In this document: positions 55,974-64,000 of the stretch, in pieces | How positions within the stretch are numbered: the first letter of the stretch is position 1 | Layout: every line of letters starts with the position of its first letter | Source: Massospora cicadina | Lineage: Eukaryota > Entomophthoromycota > Entomophthoromycetes > Entomophthorales > Entomophthoraceae | DNA: 64,000 nucleotides | Assembly: GCA_022478985.1 (NCBI GenBank) | Contig: JAKSZP010014529.1 | Coordinates: forward strand, 62,001 to 126,000 | Direction of reading: 5' to 3' | Program-made: the position numbers and the translations under genes | Notes under the pieces: generated by a model | Seen by the model: only the letters and a program-made list of their open reading frames with translations | The model's database searches: none | Told to the model about the DNA's origin: nothing

Positions 55974-56702
55974 TGTTGGACTCTGGGGTAGGTTTATGCT
56001 AGCTGGTGCTAATTATCACCAGAATTCAACAATATTGCAAGAAGAATTTAATCTCTACTGCTGAAATAATTAAAGGGGGGGCTTTCCACCACGAGTTATA
56101 ATAAAAATACTTATAAGTGAATACTAAAAAGTTAGGTTTATGAGTTTTTAGAAGTAACCGCAGGGGTAAGATAGAAGAACTCTCTTAATAAGTCAATATC
56201 TAGTATTAAAGATCTCGAGGCTTAAAGTTTGGATTGCTTATTTAAGTCTGAATTAGGAAATATTGATATTTGACCTATTGGATCTGTCGAGACTCACCTT
56301 TGCTTCAATGTGAGGGCAGATGGGGAAGTGACAACTGAGAAGATGAATCTGTGAGAAAGGGATTTGATATTTAGTCCAATCAAAAGGCAGGAAATTATTT
56401 TCACCTTGCTGGACCCCCTCTGACCCTATTAAAGTGACCAGTCTCTGCAGGGTAGGTTGTACTAAGTTAGTTGTAGCCTTGGGAGGAGCCTCCAATGGGC
56501 TCTCCTGAATTCGCCGCATAGTAGGCGCAATTGGACTACCTGACTTCATGATATTGAGCCAGTATATTACTAAATTTATTGCCCCAGCTCAAAGGATTCT
56601 ACTGAGAATTGGCCAGGGTTTTGGTCAATTTTGTCCTCATTTACCTCTTTATTCGAACTTAAAAACATTCTTATTAATAATCATACTTGTAATTGTCTGA
56701 CA
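55974..56702 (-). repeat. 3' LTR of element D
   Basis: On the plus strand begins TGTTGGACTCTGG and ends TTGTCTGACA. TTACCCCTT follows inside the element; its complement is a purine-rich tract. Partner of 61558-62287. Confidence 0.92.
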
Positions 56703-56929
56703 TTACCCCTTCAAGAGTGTTGTGGGGAGAATAAGGGCGCAGGAAACGTCCATGTATTATGTTTATGATGATACTGTAAGCCAAAGATTTTATAGAATAC
56801 TCGTCACCTCTCTTGTAAGTGACATTGAAGGAACCCTCCTAAATAGATCCAAGCTTGCCACTTCTAGGTGTGATGCGGTTATGGTAGTACAGGACCAGGT
56901 CAGACACTTTTAATGAAGGTAAGGGAGCC

Positions 56930-57910
56930 TAGCCTCATTGGCTGCTTGTCCCTCTTTTGTAAACATTTTATTAAGTTTGTCATAGCCTCAGATTGAAGCT
57001 GAATGATACGTTGAGCCAATCTTCTCTTGGTTTTTCAGGCTCTTAAACTTTAGAGAAGAAAACATCTTTAGCTAAAAATGATGTGTAGCACTGGTCCCCG
57101 TTCATACAGAACATGAAATGGGGACATTATATTGATCTGGTGATAACTAATGCTGTTTTCCATAAGAGCACTATGTAGGAATTGATCCCATTGAAGCGGA
57201 TCAGATTAGGCCATTTTATGCAGGACAGAAACCAAGGTTCCATTGGCTCTCTCCACAGTTCAATTTGTAGAAAGATTATATAGAGCCAAGAAGATTCGTT
57301 GGGTCCCTATGGACGTAGCTAAACTCTTGAATACTCTAGAGGTGAAGTTCTTACCATTATCACAGAGTAAAACTTGTTGACAGTCATGGCTAGTGAAAAT
57401 ATTTTGATGTAGGAACTTTGCGGTGGCCTTGGCCGTTTGGGCAATGAGAGCTTTGCTCCAACCCACTTAGTAAAGTGGTCAATGCCAAATATGATAAATT
57501 TGTTTCCACTGGTAGTCTGAAGGAGGGGACCTAATACATCTAGGCTGATGGTGTGGAACGGTTGTTGAGGGGTAGTAGGCCAATTTTGTATTTATCCTTG
57601 AGACTGGATTGCTTCTTAAACATGAGGCAGACATCTAATACTTTGACAATAGTTTCCATGATTCCTTCCCAATAGTACCGCTCCATAATCCTTTATAGGT
57701 TTTCTTCATTCCCCCATGACCTAGGGTAGAGTGAGTCTCCAGGATAACAGGTCGCGTTCTGAAGGCCATAGATAAGGCAACCACTTTGCCCCATCTGTCT
57801 ATACAACTTCCCGTTCTCCACTTTAGTGTTGCAGGAGCGACGGGCTAACATTTTCTGGACTGGTTCATCCTCATCATCCCAGTCATTGGGGGGGTCATTA
57901 AGAGGTCATA
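56930..57910 (-). pseudogene. integrase of element D
   Basis: The 68-codon minus-strand frame 57466-57260 reads CQQVLLCDNGKNFTSRVFK, with the second catalytic aspartate in D-N-G, followed by a broken glutamate block near 57230. The zinc-binding region lies near 57880-57600 with scattered stops. The C-terminal part down to about 56930 is weakly coding. No chromodomain. Confidence 0.77.
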
Positions 57911-57949
57911 TAACCTCTTTACCTCACTTTTATCCAAATGTAAGATGGT

Positions 57950-59170
57950 CTGCTAAGTTACCCCATCAACATTAATGCGGCGGGTTCTTGCACAATGTTC
58001 AACCTTCATGTCATGATTCTGGAGCTTTAGAGCCCATCGCGCCAGCTGCTATAAGGATCCTTCATATTCTGTAACAAATTTAGGGAAGCGTGTTTGGTAA
58101 CCACAGCGAAAGTAGGCCCAAACACAAAAGGACAGTAATGTTTTACAGCTATCAAAACAGCCAGGCACTCCTTCTATGTGAAGCTGAAGTTGCGTTCCGC
58201 CTTTAAAAGCATCTTACTGAAATAGGATATAGGATGATCTACACCGTTTACATCCCTTTGGGCTAAAATGGCCCCAATGACATAGTATAAGGCGTCGGTA
58301 AACATGATAAAAGTTATTATAATTTGGGTGCCGTAGGATAGAACGTTGTTGCAGCAGTTGCTTCAGTGTTTCAAAAGTAGCATTTTGTTCTTTACCTCAA
58401 TAAAAAAGAGTTTTTTTTGTCAATAGCGGATAAGCGGCTCGCTTAGTTGAGTGAGCTTTGGGATGAATTGATGGTAATACCCCATTATGACAAGAAACAC
58501 TTGAATATACCATAGATTCTTAGGGGGAGGAACTTTTGATATGTCTTCAGCCTTATCATTTAAGGGTTGGATTCCTTCTTTGGAAATGGAGTGTCCAAGG
58601 AAATCTAGCCTCCTCTGGCTAAAAGTGCACTTAGAAGATTTTAATGTAAGTTTGGATTTGTATAAGCATTGAAACACTTCCTTCAGGTGAGTTAGATGTT
58701 CATTGAAGGTCTTTGAAAGCACCATGATGCCAATTAGAAAGACAATAATGCAACTTAACTTCAGGTTCTGCATGATATGGTCTATGGCTCACTGAAAAGT
58801 TGTAAGCACATTTCAAAGCTCTTTAGGAAGTCAGGTGAGTTAAAAATATCCTTCACCGCAAATGAGAGCACATTTCTCCTGGTCTATAAGGGAAAGATAC
58901 ATTAGCCAATAGCCGCTAGCCAAGTCCATGGCGTAGAAGAAAATAGCCAGAGAGTTGGGACAGGGCGTCATCAATGCGGAGGATAGGATAACTAGCCTTT
59001 TTTGTGAGGTTATTGAGTTTTCAGTAATCTATGCCTAACCAATGACCTCTATTTTCTTTTTGATAACCAAGTGGGGGGAAGACAAAGGGCTTTGCGATGG
59101 TACCAGTAGCCCAGCGTCTATAAACTGCTTGAGCTCAGTCCTCATTTGCTGCTCTTCCACCTTTGACTTG
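57950..59170 (-). pseudogene. reverse transcriptase and RNase H of element D
   Basis: RT fingers and first palm block are seen near 59150-58900, in broken frames ending near CALICGE-type sequence. A 117-codon frame (58773-58420) holds a decayed catalytic block, FLIGIMVLSKTF, where the family has YLDDI-VFS. It continues with the thumb (CTFSQRRLDFLGHSIS) and the MGYYHQFIPKLTQLSEPL connection. RNase H follows to about 57950 with stops. The loss of both aspartates of the Y-x-D-D box excludes activity. Confidence 0.83.
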
Positions 59171-59689
59171 TGTTGGGTTTTGGACGGATGGGATGGGCAT
59201 CACCCACATTGATGGCTTGGCTCCAGTTCTTCATATGGTCATAGTCGTTATCAGACTTGGAGAATATGTCGCTATCTTTCCAATAAAGTATGGACTTTTT
59301 CCAACTAAATTTGGGGTCAGCTCATCCGAAATATGGACATTGGGTAGGGTAAATAACAGTTTATCAGTTAGAAATTCATATCCAACGTAGATCTAATGAA
59401 GTAGATAGTTCAATGTCTTCTATTGGGATCAATAAGCCTCTTCCAATCTCCTGGTGTTTTTCTTATAACCATATCCTTGCCAGGAGAGGTTTCTAAGAAG
59501 AATAGTATTAGGCCTCTGGTAGGCTGGGTCTAGGACCCCAGGAAATACCCAAGGCTTCAAGGTGCTAACACCTTCAAGGCTTACGATATGCAGAAAACAG
59601 TGGTGTGGGATTTGGATCATGATTTTAGTGTCAACCAAGCGTTGTTCACCAGGCTTAATCAAGACTTATTCTGCAGCATAAAAAGAGAT

Positions 59690-60140
59690 ACCATCCCTAG
59701 AATCCACTGAATCGGGCAATTTTTTTTGTATCTTGCCCAGAGGTGGTATAATGTAAAGGCAATGCGGAAAAAGGGTATTTAACCAGTAAAGAGTATTTGT
59801 TCTTTCTGAGATTTTTATTGAATAAGACTAGAGGGACTTTGTAGTTGATTAATGAGAGGAACCCTTGCTTCATGTTGATTATTCCCTCGTACTCAATCAT
59901 AAACTGGGTACCTATGAGCATATTGTAGGTTTTGTTAACCAAAGCCACTGCTGGGACTGATAAGATGAGCTTCTCAATTTGAATGGGAAGAGAAGAGTAT
60001 GCCCCAATGACACAGATGTTCTTTGGGCCTGCAGTTAAAATTTCTTGATGGTACTCCAAGTCAGACACCAGCTTTATCTTTTTATCAGCTTAGAGGAGGT
60101 TACGTTAACTGGGGAGCCAGTATCCAGGATGGCCATCATC
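59690..60140 (-). pseudogene. aspartic protease of element D
   Basis: The minus strand at about 60134-60095 reads MAILDTGSPVNVT, an intact retropepsin active-site box. A 123-codon frame (60068-59697) follows with LPIQIEKLILSVPAVAL and MLIGTQFMIEYEG, the flap-side and C-terminal blocks. The frame between the box and this stretch is interrupted by a stop near 60072. Best-preserved protease in the window. Confidence 0.82.
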
Positions 60141-60479
60141 TGGACTTTTTGAATAACCACTTCCACCTTAGTGAGTGTTTCTCCAAAGTTAGAGGCAAAG
60201 CTAACTCCTCCTTGAGTTGTGAGGTGGAGGTTAGTTTTTGAGTGATCTCAGGGTACTTTTCAGTATGATTTCATGGTCTAGACCTGCTGAATAGGTTGAA
60301 TCAATCCAGCCAAAAACAGATCAGCATTTCTGGCAATGTCAATTACTTTGTAACACCTTAGAACTTGGCTAAGGCACTTGTCCTCAGGTATGGTGAGATC
60401 ATTTACTCCACCAGCGTTCAACCAATCAGGAACCTCCACTTCAGTGACTACTCCTAACACGGATTAGCCAACATCCTCA

Positions 60480-61400
60480 TAACCCCTTCAGATTCGTCCT
60501 CAGAGATTTTTTAGTAATTGGTTATGAAGCGATAGAAGTAGGGGAGTCAGGCACATGAGGATGGTTAGCTATCCTCTGTTTATATGTCTTTTCAGAAATA
60601 CCTTCCTTGTTGTAGGGGTTACCCTTAGAGCGCGTGACTACCAGATTGGCTGGGGGAAGGCACTGCGGCTTTAATGAGCTGGGGCGGAAGCATATTATTA
60701 GCTGCTTTGCAGTTCTCAGACTTATGGTAGGATGTGATATCCACTCTGAGTCGCACTTAAGGAGCAGGCTTCACAGGGTAGATAAGCATAAGGGGTCCCA
60801 TAGAGGTCGTTGAAGCTAACTTCCACTGCCCTACAGGTGAATGCTCCTCAATGGTTAGAAGTGGGTCTTCACCACAACTTCATTGGAGGTCGCACAGGTA
60901 TGAAAATTAGTAAAAGATAACAAATCCTCCTTTAGGTTGCAAACGTTTTTAAAGTTGCACTTCATTGAAATGATATGCCTAGCTAGAGAAGGTTGAGTAG
61001 CTAGCCCAGTTAATATGGCAGCGATGGCATAGTTCAGATTTAGCATGTTAGACGTTGACAACCTCTGGGCAGCAAAGTAAAATCGCTCAGTAAAGGCAGT
61101 GATATGTCCTTCTTCATACATACTAAACCGCATAAAAGCCTGTTTTTCCCTAATTAAACTCTGCTTAGAGCCAAATATAGCTATAAGAGCTTCTTTAACT
61201 CGTTTCAGGTGTAGAGAGTGTCCATATGAGGGACCTTCGTTTCTTGGGCTAGGCGACTTAAACGTGGAAGGATGTGATTTATCTTCTTGTGGTCCGTCGC
61301 CCCTTCCATGGCTGCTTCACAGATGTATACAAATGAAGCAATGCTATACTCACCAAAGGGTGAACTTGTCTCTCAAGGGAAGATTTTAAAGGGCGCTGTT
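60480..61400 (-). pseudogene. gag of element D
   Basis: A 92-codon frame (61133-60855) reads EEGHITAFTERFYFAAQ and IAAILTGLATQPSLARH, shared with the gag of E. Adjacent frames carry the flanking parts. No zinc knuckle is seen in the remaining stretch toward the protease. The protein would form the particle shell. Confidence 0.7.
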
Positions 61401-61537
61401 CAAGCTTTTTAAGTCGAGATAAAGCGCTGGCTAGTTGTTGTTAATGAGCAACTAGACGAGGTTCAGAAGAAAAGAGTGGTTGTAATGGTTATTCACCCTA
61501 ACACCCTCCATTTGTAGTAACTATTGTGGTGTACTAC

Positions 61538-61555
61538 CCCCTGTAGTGAGCACCA
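61538..61555 (-). promoter_or_regulatory. primer binding site of element D
   Basis: On the minus strand TGGTGCTCACTACAGGGG lies two bases inside the 5' LTR. It begins TGG, complementary to the CCA tail of a tRNA ending GAGCACCA. Confidence 0.75.
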
Positions 61556-61557
61556 CT

Positions 61558-62287
61558 TGTTGTACTCTGTGCTGGGTTTATGCTCGCTGGTGTTAACTTG
61601 CCCAAGAGTTTAACTATATTGCAGGAGGAAATTAATCTAATGCTGAAATAATTATAGGGTTTTTTTCACCACAAAATGTAATAAAATTACTTAAAAGTTA
61701 ATAATAAAAAGACATATTTTATGGGTTTTTAAAAGTAATTGCGGGGGTAAGAAAAAAGGAACCCTCTTATTAAATGAATATATAGTATTTAAGGTCTCAA
61801 GAATCGAAGTTTGGATTGCTTATTTAAGTCTGAATTAGAAATTATTGAAATTCAACCTATAAGATCATATTGACTCACCTTGCTTCAATGTAAGGACAGT
61901 TGGGGAAGTGACAACCAGGAAGAGAAACCCATGAGGAAGAGATTTTATATATTTTAGTGCAATCAAAATGGCGGAAATTTTTTTACCTTTCTGGACTCCC
62001 TCTGACCCTATAAAAGGGTCTGTTCTCCACGGGGTAGGTTGTACTAAATTAGTTAAAGCTGAGGAGGAGCCTCCAATGGGATCTCCTGAATTTGCTACAT
62101 AGTCAGCGCAATTTGACTACATGACTTCGTGGTATTGGGCGGAGTATTTTTACTAGATTTATTGCCCCAATTCAGAGTATTCCACCAAGAATTGGCCAGG
62201 GTCTTTTTGTCAAATTTTTTCCTCATTTCCTCCTTATTTCAAACTGAAACACTCTTATTACATAATAGGACTTATAATTGTCTGACA
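61558..62287 (-). repeat. 5' LTR of element D
   Basis: On the plus strand begins TGTTGTACTCTGTGCTGG and ends AATTGTCTGACA. It includes TATAAAAG at 62009-62016 on the plus strand, that is, antisense to the element. Confidence 0.92.
62009..62016 (+). promoter_or_regulatory. TATA-like box in the D LTR, antisense to the element
   Basis: TATAAAAG after CTCTGACCC. Equivalent positions read TATTAAAG (3' LTR of D), TATAAAATGG (E) and TATAAAATGG (LTR at 26445). The box is on the strand opposite to gag-pol. Confidence 0.4.
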
Positions 62288-62659
62288 CTGTGAGCGCTAT
62301 GAATTATGACGAATTGAGATATATCAGGGCGTAGTAGAATAGGTATTTACCACTTTCATTTTCTTAAACAAAATCCCAGGAAAGAACAGATTGCCAAACA
62401 CTTTCTAGTGAAATGCATAGTGATTGCGCTGAGCAGCCTTCATTGGTTTCAGTGTCATCAAATAAAAGAACAGCAGTGACCACCTGCTTACAAGAAAGAT
62501 GTCTTGCCTTTTCAGTGAATAAATGGTTTCAAAACCATATGTCTAATAGCTGGAAACTCTTGAGTTTTCAACTTCTTATAATGAGACTCCCAAGTTGACT
62601 GGGGTCCAAGTGGCTGTACCTATCAAGGCTTTTTAAGAGTCTAGACCTCAGTTATCAAA

Positions 62660-62860
62660 AAACTTCAAGATTTTTATTCAATTGGACAAAATGGATGTCC
62701 TTGCAATAAATCCTACTGATGCTTATCTTAGAAGTGTATCTATACAGTTATAAATGTAAATATGCTCAAAGTCCGAGCTATTGTGGATAGTGAGCACCAA
62801 TTAATATTTTATACAATCATCTAGTGAAGAAATTGAGGCTCTTTTTGGAAATAAATCATT
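62660..62860 (+). pseudogene. protease region of element K
   Basis: KVRAIVDSEHQLI at about 62770-62806 corresponds to the AVID-TG-PVNI box of A, with D-T-G changed to D-S-E. MDVLAINPTDAYLRS lies before it, as MDVNAIYLRKS does in A. Stops flank both. The stretch 62288-62660 upstream and 62860-63680 downstream holds only weak coding character. Confidence 0.55.
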
Positions 62861-63689
62861 GGAAAATCTATGGGACTCCTGGCCCCAGAATTCGACTTCA
62901 GAAAGAGCGTGCAGCATGTTTCTGCTGCGTTTTGGCTCCTTAGTAATTTCCGCTCTGGCTATTATATTCCCTAATTAGGTTTATGATTTTTTAATTTAAT
63001 CATTTTTTGTGAGAAAATATGGAGTCAGATCTAACTTTGTGGTGAATACTTTGGCTTTTCTGGGACAAACTCTTCTTCTATTTTATAACTTAAAGGATGC
63101 GGCCTCATCAGCCCTAAGCAAGGGCATGCTATTAAAAAGTACAAGTACAGTATATTGCCAATTGTTTGTCAGCGGCTACGTGGCCATACCTAAAAATTAC
63201 TTATGCAGATTATATAACCAAAGAAAGTTCCCATCCGAGCTAATTATACCCAAACTACTCTAGATAGTCATCAAATAAAAAATGGGAACTGAAATCGTCT
63301 TAACCATTCCCCAAGGTTTATATGGAAGATATTGCACATTTATTTGATCCAAGTTAGAACTGGTCACTGCACAGATTCATGCTGCCAGATCATGGTAAAA
63401 TTTAGGTGCGTTTAACTAAACTGTATCCCTATCCTGTGGAAGTTAAGAGACATCAGCTAGTCAATATTGTTCATATTTTACCTGTTGAGGAGGTTTTATC
63501 CACAAGCTGTAAATTTAGAGGAGCTTGCGCTTAAGGACAATGAGTATCCAGTGGTATGTCCACTGATATTTTAAGAACAACTTACAGAGTTGATGGAGGA
63601 TGAAAAGAATCAAGAACTGGTTTTATTTGACAAGTACAGTTTTTTTTGCAAAAGACTAATATTTGGGGTGCGCACACAATGTGTAGCAC

Positions 63690-64000
63690 CAGATTGATAC
63701 TGGTAATCATCCACAATTCACCTTCATCCTATGCGGCATATTAAGGCACAAATGAGGTTGTTAACGCTGAGTTCAACTAACTTGTGCAGCAGGGAATGTT
63801 AGTACCATCTATAGTTCTTAGGCCGCCACCTTTTTAGTTATAAAATAGGATGGGTTGAATCAGGTGGTAATAGGTTATAAAAAGCTCAACAATATTACCA
63901 AGTAAGATTAAAACCTGTTACCTCATATTGTGGATGCACCAGACCACTTGGGCAGCGCACAATACTTTTCCTTTATGGATTAATCTTTGGATATTAACAG
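63690..64000 (+). pseudogene. reverse transcriptase start of element K
   Basis: IDTGNHPQFT near 63690-63720 is the gypsy IDTG-APP-Q block before RT. It is followed by LVQQGMLVPS near 63780-63810, a decayed DGLNQVVIGYKKLNNITK near 63850-63900, and AQYFSFMD near 63958-63982 with the first catalytic aspartate. The element continues outside the window. Confidence 0.78.

Larger units (their letters stand above)
55974..62287 (-). mobile_element. Ty3/gypsy element D, complete
   Basis: LTRs of 729 bp (55974-56702) and 730 bp (61558-62287), flanked by a 5-bp duplication with one difference. Reading leftward from the primer binding site at 61538-61555 come gag, protease with an intact active-site box, RT, RNase H and integrase. 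No chromodomain is seen. Same family as E and as the single LTR at 26445. Total 6314 bp. Stops and frameshifts make it inactive. Confidence 0.93.
62288..64000 (+). mobile_element. Ty3/gypsy element K, partial at the window edge
   Basis: Plus-strand gypsy sequence that continues past the window. No clear LTR is seen at its start; it begins at the D target site, so D may lie inside it. It shows a decayed protease and the first part of RT and resembles A in wording around the protease (MDVLAIN against MDVNAIY). Confidence 0.72.

Overview
This 64 kb window is a eukaryotic repeat block. I found no host protein-coding gene, rRNA, tRNA or CRISPR array. Nearly all recognisable coding sequence is retrotransposon, and nearly all of it is broken by stops and frameshifts. 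The mix (Ty3/gypsy elements, two of them chromodomain-bearing, plus an L1/Tx1-like LINE family with a CCHC ORF1) would suit a TE-inflated fungal genome. That taxonomic guess is weak because no host gene is available to test it.

Layout, left to right. Gypsy A (+) enters at base 1 and is split inside its reverse transcriptase by a full chromovirus, B (2386-9884, LTRs of 1106 and 1108 bp). B itself carries an LTR-like block (4547-5453) between gag and pol. A resumes at 9885 and runs to about 12.0 kb. A small LTR element without coding capacity, L (12254-13932, two 537-bp LTRs, perfect 5-bp target duplication), sits in A's putative 3' LTR. LINE F (-, 15527-20788) follows. Gypsy E (-) occupies about 21.2-55.96 kb, but most of that span is other elements inserted in it: gypsy C (+, 22019-29377) in the E integrase, LINE I (+, 33902-44398) in the E 5' LTR, LINE H (+, 34137-39379) inside LINE I, and chromovirus J (-, 44601-55594) further along the same E LTR. 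LINE G (+, 49817-55075) lies inside the 5' LTR of J. Gypsy D (-, 55974-62287) is complete with LTRs and a target duplication. A last gypsy, K (+), runs off the right edge.

The boundaries rest on target-site duplications, LTR pairs, and coding or LTR sequence that resumes on the far side of each insert. The four LINE copies come out at 5262, 5259, 5243 and about 5239 bp, so all four are full length. Nesting gives relative ages: A before B and L; E before C, I and J; I before H; J before G.

The most interesting observation is in the LINEs. In all four copies ORF1 and ORF2 lie in the same reading frame, separated by one stop codon (TAA in F and G, TGA in H and I) inside a short inverted repeat. 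This suggests readthrough or termination-reinitiation as the way ORF2 is made. Other points of note are the mini-LTR element L with 56-bp tandem repeats, a 263-bp near-identical patch between otherwise diverged LTRs of C, a chromovirus with no visible gag (J), and a LINE-in-LINE insertion with a third target-site copy at its 5' junction.
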